From Corythucha ciliata (Eukaryota > Arthropoda > Insecta > Hemiptera > Tingidae), in contig CM075938.1 of NCBI GenBank assembly GCA_038030265.1, positions 54,181,189 to 54,245,188 on the forward strand: a stretch of DNA of 64,000 nucleotides, in the 5' to 3' direction. Of this stretch, positions 12,855-24,255 are shown in pieces (within the stretch, counting starts at the first letter, position 1; every line of letters starts with the position of its first letter). The translations under genes and the position numbers were made by a program. The notes under the pieces are model-generated. The model was not told the origin of the DNA, ran no database searches, and saw nothing but the letters and a program-made list of their open reading frames with translations.

Positions 12855-13855
12855 CTTGACAAGTTTCTAATGGACCCCGAGGGCCCAAATTTTCAGATGG
12901 TTCTAGGAACATCTGTTTAGAAAGTTAACTGAATTTACCACTTCTTTCTGTCCATAAGAAACTTGTCGATCTATAGTACTAAAAATACTTGTTTTCACCC
13001 ATAAAGTTGCGACAGTTTTAAATTTGATGAAAATTTCAATGGTAGAGCGACGTTACTGTTATTTCTTACGTATTTTTCAACGTGGAATCTCACAAATCTC
13101 ACTATAGTCTTCTTGAGTTAAGACCAAAAGTGCACAATAAAACCTGGTTTTTGGGACTGGAATAGCAAGTACTATCTTCTGGGCTTGAAAAACATATAAA
13201 TTCTTGGATGAGATCAATGAAACTCATTCTGTCCACGTATTTATACAACAAAAATGCAACCAATACCAGGTCGCTATCATTGATAGCTTTCGATGCATGC
13301 CAAAATTGGTGACTTTACTGTTGTCATTCTTAAAATAGGGCGTGTAATGCGTTCAATTATGTTTTGTTTTTATGACTTGCCATAGTCCACATAACAACAA
13401 AACGACTATTTTGTTTTAATTTGTAAATGAATTTAACCCTCCACGGGAAAACGTAAGCGACAGTGAGCTGATTCAGTAAACGTACGTTCATGAATGTACG
13501 TCAAAAAGAGTCTTGGTGTTCGGTTGTACAGCGATTTGGGTCCTTTCGACGGGTTTAAGTCATTCCGACCTGGAGAATAGAACGTTACAGGGTTGATCTG
13601 GGTCAGGCGTTTAGAGTGGATGAATCGAATGCTCAGGCGACGTAAGTGCTATTGAAAAGGCTCGAAGCCTCAAATTGAAAAAAATACTCGCCTTCTGGAG
13701 AGAAAATACGCTGATCCCACAGTTTCTGTAGCTCTTTAGGCGGCTAAAACTGAAAAGGCACACTAATGTGCTGTTCTTGGGGCAAGTACGTTGCAAAAAG
13801 TTTGGAAAACAAGGGCTAATATTCATGGGCAATAAAGTGAAAAAGTGCTCATTCA
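12855..13855. other. No gene recognised
   Basis: Nothing convincing is seen in either strand. The right part grades into the A-type ~30-bp repeats that dominate the next region. Confidence 0.4.
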
Positions 13856-15570
13856 TGGTTCCTCGATGCAACTTTCAGACTAGAGAAAAAATCGTAGACT
13901 TCCAGATAGAGAAAAAATCGCTGATTCGCGGTGTGTTATATAGGCTAAAATATAGAAAAATAATGCAAACTGGTGCTCTTGGGCCAAGCCCACTGCGAAA
14001 ATGGAAAAAGCGCTAATTCAAGGCTATAAGTGTGAAAAAAATCACGGCTAAAAATTAACTTGGGCTGAAGTTAAGAAAATGGCAAATTCACATCTGAAAT
14101 TACGAAAAATCAACCATTCGGGGACAGAAAAGATAAATTGCGTCAATTCGCTGCTAAATTTGACAAAAAAAAACGCTTATTTACAACATAAATTTGGAAA
14201 AATCGCTAATTATCTGCTAAAATTTAGGACCCGGGCAAGCCAGTCACGACATAGCCCAAATTCTGCCACGAAATCACACGACGTCGGAGTTCCAAATCTG
14301 CGAAATTGCAACTTTTGGGTCAGAACATCCACGAAATTGCAATTGTTTGTACTTCATGAGCGCAAAATTGCAATTTCTCGGTGCTTGATTTTCAGTGAAC
14401 CCGCAGGCAAGCTGGAGCCACGACAGCGCAAAATATTATTGGCAAGCTGCCACAAAACTTAGCGTTTTCTCAATTAAAACCCCGATTTGTCATTTTATCA
14501 CTGCTCAATTCAAAATCAATAGCACTAATTCAGGACTAAAATTGAGATAAAGTGCTTATTTCAGCTAAAGATTGGCACTTTTTCTCAAAATTGACACTAT
14601 ATGTTTCAATAGCAGCTACGAGTTAGCGTTTTGGCTCGATTTTAGCTGTGAATTAGCGATTTCTCTCATTTTTCGCTGCAAATAAGTGCCGCTAGCCGCT
14701 AATTATCGTTTCGTCCTCATTCCAGCCTTGAATTAGCGCGACTTTGCAAAAATGACCATTTTTTATGCAGAACATATATGTGTATTTCTCGTTTTTGAAG
14801 GACACATTGTTCAGTTTTAATGCCAATCAGCCATTTTGAATAGGCAAAACGGTTTCCGAGATCAAACAATCGGCTTCGAACAAAGGCGAGTTGAAGAAGG
14901 GTGCGGGCAGCTGCACATCATTCTTGCCTTGTCCAGGCTACGCCCCTGTATAATCGCAGCTAAAATTGAGTAAAAGCCAATTCGTATAGTTTCTGAAGGC
15001 AACTTCGTAGTTAAAAGTAAAGAAAATCTCTACTTTGTGGCTAAAATTGAGAAAAACGCTAATTCAGGGCCAAAATTTAAGCGTTTGTATTCATATCTGA
15101 ATGTGAAAACTTAGCAAAACTGTTAATTATAGCTAATGTAGAAAACGCGCTAGTTAGTGGCTACAATTAGGACAAACGGTAATTCACGGCCAAAATTGAG
15201 AAAAATCGCGAATTAAATCGCGAATTAAATCGCTGCTAAAAATGAATAAATTCGCTGGTTCGCTGCTAAAATTGAGAAACGTCGCTAACTCGCGGTTGAA
15301 GTGTAAAAAAACGTTAATTCATGGCAACAAGTCTCGCCCCCCTGAGAAATTACAATACTGGTCTACTGCGTCTATGGCATTCGTGGATATTAATAATAAT
15401 AAAATAACTAATTAACAGCCAATAGATATTGAGAAAATCACTAATTTGCGCGAAAAACGCTATTTTTCAGCTCCAATCGATAAAAAGTATACTTATTCGC
15501 AGCTAAAAATGGAAAAAATCGCCAATTTGCAACTAAAATTGTGGCTATGGGTGAAAATTATGGGCGTGAT
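13856..15570. repeat. A-type degenerate ~30-bp tandem repeats
   Basis: Diverged units with the consensus CGCTAATTCGCGGCTAAAAT followed by TGAGAAAAA recur about every 29-36 bp. Units are mostly plus-oriented. A block at about 14490-14760 reads on the opposite strand (TTAGCTGTGAATTAGCG, TTTCTCAATTTT). Short reading frames in this block are by-products of the repeat. Confidence 0.75.
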
Positions 15571-15739
15571 TAGCCAGGCTCCACGCAAGCAATTTTTTAG
15601 CACGGCAGTGGTCAGTGTATCAAGTCCTTCAGGCTGCGGGTAACCAATGATGGTGATGTGATAGGGAGGGGGGGTCAGCCAATTGGTGATGTGTGGACGG
15701 CCCATGTTCAAGTGCGTAAACACCAGTGGTCAGCTTACC

Positions 15740-16925
15740 GGTTTAAGTCGCGAATAGCCATGTTTGGCCATTTTTTACTTTGTTGAGCAAATAGCCATTT
15801 TTTGAAAGACACAAATCGTCATTTGCACCATCTGCAGCCTCCGTGAAGGGCGCAAATGATCAGTTTGACAATTTATAAAGCGTTAATAATAATAGTATGC
15901 CATGTTCTCCGCCAATTTAGAGCCTGAACAGTCAGTTTTGCCATTTCTAGTGCACAAATTGTCAGTATGGTCATTTATATGGAGAAATAGCTAGTGTGAA
16001 ATTTTCATGGCATGAATAGTCAGTTTTGCCATTTAAGGGTCCGAATGGTCAGTTTTGCCGTTTTTAGAGCAGGAATTGCCAGTTTAGCCGTTTTTTTAGA
16101 GCGAGAATGGCCAGCTCAATCCTTTTCTGGGCGCTAAGGTCAGTTTGGGCATTTTTAAGCGTGGGAATTGCGCTAATAAATCTCTGTTTTCAGGGCACAT
16201 AGGGTCAGTATTGACGATTTCAAGGCTTGAATAGCCATAATTGTTATTTTTAGGTCACATAGAGTCAGTTTTCTCTCTTATAGGCGCGAATAGTACGTCC
16301 CAAGCCAAGGCGAGAAAGGTCAACTTGGCCAATCAGGGCCGGAGTCACCTATTCAGGCGATTCGTCAGTTTATCCATTTTTAGAGCTCGTAAAGTCAGTT
16401 CATTAGCAATTTTTAGGGTTCAAAACTTCAAATAGTCCATCAAGCCAAGGCCATGGAAGTTTGACAACTCCACGATTGTCAATTTTGCCATTTTCAGGGC
16501 AGGAATAATCTTTTTAGGCATTTCCAGGGCGTGTGAAGTCATTTTGTCCGCTTTCAGGACCTCAATAATTAGTCCGTCAAGCCGAAAGCGCGTATTTGGT
16601 CACATTAGTCACGAGAATGGACATTATGACCATTTCTAGCGCGCCAATGGTCGATTTAGCTACAATCGGAGCGTGAATATTGATCTTTTCAGGCATTTTT
16701 AAAAGTTCACCAATCGCCAGTTAGACTATTTTTAGCTGCGCAGTTTGTTCTAGCTATTTTTAGGGCGTGCCAAGTCAATTTACCCATTTTCAAATTTGAA
16801 TCGTCGGTTTTGTATTTTTGGGCTCGAGTTTATTCAGTTTATAGTGCCGTTTTTATAGTGGGAATAGCTAGTTTTAACTACTTTTAGGCAGGTAATGGCT
16901 GTCAAGCCATTTTTCTAGTAGATGG
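15740..16925. repeat. B-type degenerate ~30-bp tandem repeats, inverted relative to A
   Basis: Diverged units with the core GTCAGTTTTGCCATTTTTAG then GGCGCGAATA recur about every 30-35 bp (for example at 15952-15990, 16017-16050 and 16140-16170). The reverse complement of this core aligns with the A-type unit (shared skeleton: ATTCGCG, CTAAAA, TG, AAAA), so A and B look like diverged members of one family in opposite orientation here. Confidence 0.7.
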
Positions 16926-18440
16926 AAGCACACCTTTTCTTTAGCCCCTCCCTTGGCAAATCCTGAATCCACGTCGGTCCGCGAAAGTGGTATTTTATGA
17001 CGCAAAAACGGCTAAATTGGTATCTGAATATTATATCATCCTTGCGAAATTCGTGAAATTGATTTGTTAATAGCGAAATCCGGGAAATGATTGTTTTAGT
17101 GAGCTTCGACGAAACACAATGTGATTGTGATTGTCCTGAAGGATTTATACTTCCAGAATTTATTTAGGGGTGGGCAACTGCGCCACTAAATCTGCGCTTT
17201 CGAATCTAGGGGAGGGGAACTGCCTATTCCTGCCCCCCTCTGGCTACACCCATGATTGTTTCCTTGTTGTTATGTCCGTTTCATTGTTTCTTGAGTGCTA
17301 CACCTGCTGATTGCGCTAGTTATGCTGGTTTGATTATGTTGATTAAAGACTCTGAATATTTTTAACCACACGTCCAATATTTTTATGCACTACTCTCGAT
17401 TCGCCTCCGATACGGATTTTCGATCATCTGAGAGAGATCATGCTGGACCAATTACATTATAGTGTACAAAAATTGAAAGCTCAGTAAATTCCGTACACCG
17501 TACAGCGTTTATGTGCGTGTCGCCCATAAGTTGAATATCTAAATAGTGTTGATTTCCTTGTATACCCATAATATTATTTCGATAGATAATGTAAAAATAA
17601 CATCTACCACTGAAAGCCCAAATTTCCCCGCCTTTCGACAGCTATAATTTTCTCTGCTATGGTGAATGTGACAGTCACCGTTGAGTTTGGGCTTTCGGTA
17701 TAGGGATTTGGGCTTTCACATTAACGTGTATAGTCATTGCAAGCCCAAATGCCCCCCCCCCCACACCTAAATAGTATATTATGCACATGGGCCGCGAAGA
17801 AATTATAGCAGAATTTAGAGGGGCGAGCCGCAAAAGATTGAAAACCACTACTTTATAGGACGAAATACGTATCGCAAAATACTTCCGTGGTGGGGTCCAT
17901 AATCTCCTTATTTTCTATATAATTTCGAGATTATTCATATCTCCCGTCGCCTGATCTGTTCAATCAGGTTCAAAAATGGTTGGGAAACGAGAAGAGCCCA
18001 TTGAAATTGGGATGGGTTCAATCACTGCAAGGACTCATTCCGAAAAAAATGTCTAATGATCCTGCTCCCTCCCTACTCTTGAAGATTGTTGAAGATTGTG
18101 TAGCATACGCTATAGAAGCTTCTCTTCGACTCACCAGATTACCAAATCATTTTTTCACTTTTGTCTGTGCTGTGACGTGATAGTGTGGCGCACGGAACGA
18201 CGCACGGAAATTTGGTCCAGTCATCTCCTGGATTTCCGGGCTTTTTGAAAGCATTGATCTTGGCGCTCTTAGGTGGCCAAAAAAGCAATCTGTCTTTCTC
18301 CCGTATAGATGGAAATGCTGTAATGGACGATCTTGAAAGAAAAGCCTGCTTCCTCTTTTTCGTCCATTTGTGCTAATCAGTTCCCGGAAAACAAGAAAAT
18401 ACATAATTAACATCAATTAATTGTGTTATACGCATGTAAG
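16926..18440. other. No gene; short inverted motifs and one hAT-like end
   Basis: I see no gene. A short motif GAAAGCCCAAAT and its complement recur at about 17605-17750. The only transposon-like signal is listed separately at 17815-17858. Confidence 0.4.
17815..17858. mobile_element. hAT-type transposon terminus (remnant)
   Basis: Read on the minus strand, this is an AGTGGTTTTCAATCTTTTGC-like end followed by GGCTCGCCCC, a common form of hAT terminal repeats. No transposase or partner end was found. Confidence 0.4.
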
Positions 18441-18443
18441 TAC

Positions 18444-19403
18444 ACACGGGTGTTTCAGAATAACTACAAAAAAGTAAAATGGGTTAAAATATAATTGATT
18501 TGCAATCAAAAAAGACAAATATATCATGGTCCAAAACTCAATAGTTTCCGAGATATGATTTTTCAATCGTTATTTAGAGCAGTATCTCGCTTTTCTCAAT
18601 AAAATGAGATTTTGTCGTTTCCAAACGAACTTCTGGCGCCGGATTTGCAAAGAACACATTTCTTTTTCTGTTCGGAATGACAGTTTCCGAGAGAATGAGC
18701 AATTTTTTATCACCACGACACCGGCTCAAAGTTGCGCAAACTGGAAAATGCTCAATTTTGTGATAGAAGTCAACACTAATAGCGTTTCCCATTTGCCATC
18801 TCTTCACTGGCACGTGTAGTGTATGTGACGTTATTGCACTGGCAATAAACATGTAAACACCTGGTGTGGTGTGGCTTCAAATGGAGCAGTTTTAAGCTAG
18901 CTTCGCCATTATTTCTTCCTCCGTGCGGTTTATCTGTTATAAACCTAAAGTTAGGTTTACTTGCACCTTATAATTTCTCGAGGCAGAAAATGTTGTACAA
19001 GCACTGTGCTAGCGCAGGTTGCCGTGGCAAATGGAGCAAAATCTCAGTTACAGTGGTGCGATTAAATTGACAAATGGAGCGCCAAAATTCTTATCAGGAC
19101 AACAACAGTGTGCACCAGTGTGGAATTCTCTTGCAAAATGGTTAACGCTATAGGTAAATCACGATGCACAAAAACGTCATGGTGATAAAAAAGGACTCAT
19201 TCTCTCGACAACTGTCATTCCTATCAGTAAAAACGTGTTATTTTCGAATCCGGCGTCGCCAAAAGTTCGTCCTAAAAAACGCTTGAAAATTGTTATCTAG
19301 GAAACTATTGAGTTTCGGACTATGGTGTATTTCGCCTTCTTGATTGCAAATCAGGCCTACTTTCTCCAATTCATTTTTTTGCAGTTATTCTGAAATGCCC
19401 TAT
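18444..19403. mobile_element. Non-autonomous element with ~250-290-bp terminal inverted repeats
   Basis: The left arm (about 18444-18725) begins GGGTGTTTCAGAATAACT. The right arm (about 19155-19403) is its diverged reverse complement, ending AGTTATTCTGAAATGCCC. Shared blocks in order are GATTTGCAATCAA, AAACTCAATAGTTTCC, CGAACTT(C/T)TGGCG, GGAATGACAGTT and GAGAGAATGAG. The ~430-bp centre shows no protein. Target duplications are not clear. The GGGTGTTTCAG end resembles short insect DNA-transposon families but I cannot assign a superfamily. Confidence 0.65.
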
Positions 19404-19477
19404 TATAAGTAGGGCTGGCAGACGTCGTTGTATTTCACGGGATAGTCCCAGCTTTTGCTAATTGTCCCGCATCCTTA

Positions 19478-19658
19478 GACCGATCGTCCACTGGAAGCGT
19501 TCTGAGCGGCGCTACAACGAGCGAACATCCAAAAAGGCTTAAATTGATTTTACTGCAGCTAAGCATACAGTGGACGATGTCACGCGTTCAATTTGAGCCC
19601 TTGGGGTGTACGCTCGTTGTAGCGCCGCTCGAAAACGCTTCCAGTGGACGACAGACCC
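19478..19658. mobile_element. MITE with ~45-bp TIRs and TTA target duplication
   Basis: Both ends carry TCGTCCACTGGAAGCGTT then GAGCGGCGCTACAACGAGCG in inverted orientation with a few mismatches. TTA flanks the element at 19475-19477 and 19659-19661, consistent with a PIF/Harbinger-type TWA duplication. There is no coding capacity. Confidence 0.75.
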
Positions 19659-20735
19659 TTAGGATTGCCTTTTCAGAGGAATTCGAGTGGGAGCACTAAT
19701 AGGCAAGGCAGGAGAATGGATATCGACGGGTTGGAACAGACTGATCACAAAAGCTCAAACTTGATTTTAAAGCTCGCGTGCATGGACTTGTCATGCGGCC
19801 CGTATAACACATTTCTTGTTGAGCTGTCTGGCTAAGTGGCAATGGCAACCCTTCGGTGCATGCCTCATGGTTTTAAAAGTTTAAACTTGAAGAAGTACTA
19901 TACCTTACTCAGTGAAGTCAAAATCCAATCGACCGTCCGAACAACACAAACTAAAAAACATGAACCCAAACGGGTCTGTCTAAAACGCGGATCAGCAGAT
20001 CTGCAAGATTAACACCTCGCATCTGCAGATCTGCAGATTAACACCCCAAATCTGCAGATTAACACCTAAAATTCCGTAATTCAACGAACATGAGACTACA
20101 ATTGAAAAAGAAAGTTAAAGTAGACCAATAATAGGCACAACATTACCGATCGTATTTTAATAAGACTATAATTAAGCGACACTCGAACAATCACTTTTAG
20201 TTCATTCGTTCAGACTTCAGTTACATGCAACAGCCAATCATACCATTTACAAAAATATGCTTCAATTTTGACGCTTCCTTGTAAATATAACAGGCACTTC
20301 CCCCCGTAGCGTGCGGATCTGCAGATTCATAAAAGCCTGCAGATCGGCCACTTAGCGTTAATTATTAAGCCTCAAAATGTATAATAGAGCTAATCCAACA
20401 ATTTAAGATAATTAACCTCAATTTTGACCCCTCCTTGTCAATGCAACAAGCTCTTACCCCCGCAGCCTGCAGATCTGCAGATTCACAAAAGCCTGCAGAT
20501 CGGCCACTTAGCGTTGATTATTCAGCCTCAAAATGCGTACTAGAGCCAATCGTACAATTTAAGATGATTCACCTGAATTTTGACCTCTCCTTGTCAGTAT
20601 GCATTTTGAGGCTGAATAATTATTGCTAAGTGGCCGATCTGCAGGCTTTTATGAATCTGCAGATCTGCGCGCTACGGGGGTAGTGCCAGTTGTATTTACA
20701 AGGAAGCGTCAAAATTGAAGCATATTTTTGTAAAT

Positions 20736-22797
20736 ATTGTGAACGCCAAAGTTGACTTATCAATAAGTCTGCAAACGCCTGCCCAGTTAGAGAAAGAGGT
20801 GCATAATTTTGTGCAAACCTTACAAGAGGCGGCTTGGAGTAGCACGCCAAGTAATAATCCCAATCACAAGCGGTGGTCCAGCTATCCTGTGGAAGTACGG
20901 GAAATGGTTCAAGCGAAAAGGCGGGCACGTAAAATATGGCAAAGGAATCGATCAACAGAAAATAAGATGAAATTGAACAAGCTTTGTAACCAGCTGAAAG
21001 CGCTTATAAGGCATGTAAAGAACGAAGAATTTTCGGCGTTCCTCGAAGGCTTGACACCAGAAAAAGGCACAGAATACTCGCTGTGGAAAGCGACAAAGAG
21101 CCTCAAGCGGCCAAAAGTGCCCATACCACCCATTCGAACTGGTGAAGGAACATGGGCTAGGAGCGCAAAGGAAAAAGTGCAGGTATTTGCAGATCATCTG
21201 GAAAGAACCTTCCAGCCCCATCCACGGCAGTCAGCAAACGAATGTGTATCCTACGTACCCAACAAGGACAACAGGGAAATTCGGCCAGTAATGGTCAAAG
21301 AACTAAGGACGGAAATTATGACCAACCTCAGTACGAAAAAATCCCCCGGCTATGACTTGATAACAGCCAGGATAATGCGGGAGCTGCCCGAAAGGAGACT
21401 TAGGAAGCTACTGTATTTAATCAACGCAGCCTTACGCCTCAAGTACGTCCCCCAGCAATGGAAAGTAGCTGAAGTTATAATGATAGCGAAGCCGGGAAAG
21501 CCAGCTAATGAAGTGAAGTCGTATCGACCCATTTCACTCCTCCCTACAGTCTCGAAACTTTTTGAGAAACTCCTCCTGAAAAGGCTAAGGCCTATTCTAG
21601 AAGAAAAACGAATCATACCATCCCATCAGTTTGGATTCAGAGAACAACACTCCACAATAGATCAGGTCCGTCGGATAGTGAATGCTGTGGAGTCTACTCT
21701 GGAAGAAAAGAAAATCTGTTCGGCTGTCTTTTTGGACGTAGCTCAAGCGTTTGATAAAGTTTGGCACAAGGGGCTTGAGTTCAAGTTGAATAAACTCCTT
21801 CCGAAAAAATTCTACGAAATTCTGAAATCTTATTTATGCGGTAGACACTTCTGAGTGAAACATGAGGGTGAATATTCGCGGTTGCGTAAAATTTCGGCTG
21901 GAGTACCTCAAGGAAGCGTCCTTGGACCAGTGCTTTACCTATTGTACACGAGTGACCTACCCGTAAGAGAGGACTCAATCATTGCAACGTTTGCCGACGA
22001 CACAGCTCTTCTTGCAGTCGGAAATGATGTTGAAGAGGCTACTAGCAAAATGCAAACCGCGGTAGAAGAAGTAAACACCTGGACAAAAAAGTGGAGAATA
22101 AAACTCAACGAGGAGAAATCTGTTCATGTAAACTTTACAAATCGCAAGACCAGCCCAATCCCTGTGCAACTCAATGAGAAAATAATACCATTTGCAAACA
22201 CGGCGAAGTACCTAGGCATGACGCTGGATGCTAAACTCCGGTGGAAGCCTCACGTCAAAAAGAAAAAAGAGGAACTCAACACCAAGCTCAGAAAAATGTA
22301 CTGGCTGCTCGGGAAGCATTCTGAGCTCTCGATGGCCAACAAGCTCCTGCTATACCAGCAAGTTCTGAAGCCGATCTGGGCCTACGGGTGTCAGCTTTGG
22401 GGCTGCACCAAGAAAAGCAATGTCAAAGTCATACAAACTTTTCAAAACAAAGTTTTGAGAATGATAACAAATGTGCCCTGGGGGGCTATTCTGTAACTCT
22501 TAACGCGTGCGTTAGCGAATTTTCTCAGCTGATAACTTTCAATTATTCACCTTGTTTATTTCGCTAACGCACGCGTTAGGAGTTACAGAATAGGGGGGCT
22601 GGTATGTACGAGGGCTTGACCTGCATCGTGACCTGCAAATTGAAACGGTGGCAGAAGCTATCAAAAAGCGAGCAGCGGAGCACGAAAAAAGGCTCCACAA
22701 ACACCCTAATGTCGAGGCACTCGTCTTGCTGGATACTGCAGGAGACCTTCGACGGCTAAAAAGGACCAAACCCCTTGACTTGGTAGCTACATTATAA
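20736..22797 (+). pseudogene. Jockey-like reverse transcriptase (one stop, one MITE insertion)
   Basis: The reading frame runs from the truncation point through the RT linker (KRRARKIWQRNRS, SLWKATKSLKRP) into the polymerase: KKSPGYDLITARIM, SYRPISLLPTVSKLFEKL, HQFGFREQHSTIDQ, AVFLDVAQAFDKVWHKGL. An in-frame TGA at 21852-21854 interrupts it, and it continues in the same frame (ISAGVPQGSVLGPVLYLLYT, then the catalytic FADDTALL, then YLGMTLDAKLRWKPHV). A 108-bp MITE splits the C-terminal region at 22486. The frame resumes (YVRGLDLHRDL) and ends with TAA at 22795-22797. With only one stop apart from the MITE, this is a fairly young copy. Confidence 0.88.
22486..22593. mobile_element. Short hairpin MITE inserted in the Jockey-like LINE
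   Basis: CTATTCTGTAACTCTTAACG at the left end pairs with the right end (22560-22593) over 34 bp with one mismatch, leaving a ~40-bp loop. G-runs flank both sides. The LINE frame reads across when the element is removed, and CTGG on each side may be the duplication. No coding capacity. Confidence 0.8.
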
Positions 22798-23202
22798 GTG
22801 CAGTGAAGCCACAAACTGTGTAATGTGAAAGTGAAGTTGCTAGATGTTATTTAATTCTTATTTGTGTATATAGCAGTTGCAACATGTAATAAATAGAAAA
22901 AAAAATATTTTTGTAAATGGTATGATTGTCTGTTGCATGCAATTGAAGTCTGAACGAATGAAGTAAAAGTGATTGTTCGAGTGTGGCGCTTAATTATAGT
23001 CTTATTAAAATACGATCGGTAATGTTGTGCTTATTATTGTTCTATTTAAACTTTCTTTTTCAATTGTAGTCTCAGTTTCGTTGAATTACGGAACTTTAGG
23101 TGTTAATCTACAGTTTTGGGGTGTTAATCTGCAGATCTGCAGATGCGAGGTGTTAATCTTGCAGATCCGCAGATCCACGTTTTAGACAGACCCAACCCAA
23201 AC

Positions 23203-24255
23203 GCAGAACGGCGGCTGCACCCTTCACCTTCCCTTCCGCCACAGTTGTAGATTGTAGGATAAGTGATTTTTTTATTTCACCTCAAATCAAATATCGGGTG
23301 CTTCTTAAAGGGGGACGTTTAATTTTGAACTACCGGATGGACAAAATTCAGCTAACTCAACGTAGGTAATAATGTAACTTTCAATGGATCCGTTCAAATT
23401 ATATTCTGCACTTTGAGTTGTGGAGGCTATGAGGAGAGCTTTTCACAATGTCTCCAACTCAACGAGGTATATCATCGGAAGAGTTTAGGACTCACCAACG
23501 ATATGTAAAAGAACTGGATTGCTCATCACTGCTGATAAAGACCAGCTGATAATAGCCATCAAATAAGCTCCCATAGTGGATGATAGGGGTGGAGTTTCAA
23601 AATAAGTGCCATATTGCCATAACTACACAAGGAGAGGGACAGGGTGATTGTTTACCAGGGGACGACCTGCCCCCTCCACGCCCCTCCAGTCCTCTGTGAG
23701 CAATCCAGGTTTATTATATCGTTGGGACTCACACTTGAAAGAGGCAGGTTCGTTCCTAGCATCGGGGAAGTTTTCTGGTAATAAATGTAAGTAATGTGAA
23801 TGTAATACGTAAAATGAGTAATCCTAGAAATGTCTTCGTCTCCTAGCACACTCACGTTATCTAACAAATAACACTACATTCTAATTAATTTTTTTTCTTG
23901 TTGTTATTTTACCACTGAGTTTCGGTAAAGCTTGCAATACAACCTTCTGGAGACCTAAAAGAAATTTGCTTATCGAAGTCTACCCGCCATTTTTCTTCTC
24001 CGTTGAGTTTCGCTACTAGGCTCCTTTAAACCTGTTTAAGGCCTACTGCAGGTCCCTTATAGAAGCTGATGTCTCTGTAAAGTCATCCTATCTTCCTCTT
24101 ATAGGTCCATCCGAAGCTCTCTACAACTTCGGTAATAATGGAAACCTTCAGCCTTTTTGGTCTTATAGAACGCTATTGCAAGTTTTTCAGAAATAGTTGG
24201 GCTTCTGTAAACAGCTTCTGTTAGACTTACGCGAAGTACTACCGAAGTCGAATTG
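23203..24255. other. No gene recognised
   Basis: I see no supported coding or RNA gene. The right boundary is where a truncated LINE begins. Confidence 0.45.

Larger units (their letters stand above)
20736..22904 (+). mobile_element. Jockey-like LINE, 5'-truncated, nested in the foldback element
   Basis: A truncated LINE lies between perfect 14-bp duplications ATATTTTTGTAAAT (20722-20735 and 22905-22918). The uninterrupted target is visible in the opposite foldback arm near 20249-20275, confirming the insertion. The 3' end has AATAAA at 22888-22893 and a short A-rich tail. No RNase H domain is present, which suits the Jockey clade. The endonuclease is lost by 5' truncation. Confidence 0.88.
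19972..23193. mobile_element. Foldback-type element with ~390-bp inverted arms and 9-bp target duplication
   Basis: The left end GGGTCTGTCTAAAACGCGGA is mirrored by the right end (ACGTTTTAGACAGACCC, to 23193). The same 9-mer, AACCCAAAC, flanks the element at 19963-19971 and 23194-23202. The left arm runs to about 20365. The right arm starts near 20615 and is split by a LINE, resuming at 22919. Arms contain multiple CTGCAGATCTGCAG palindromes. The loop holds a second diverged direct copy of ~165 bp of arm sequence (20350-20600). A 9-bp duplication and long modular arms fit Foldback/MULE-like elements. I see no transposase. Confidence 0.8.

Noticed and set aside
14079..14462. 127-codon plus-strand frame
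   Set aside because: It is a by-product of the A-type ~30-bp repeats, with repeated K-L-R/N-S-x motifs matching the DNA period.
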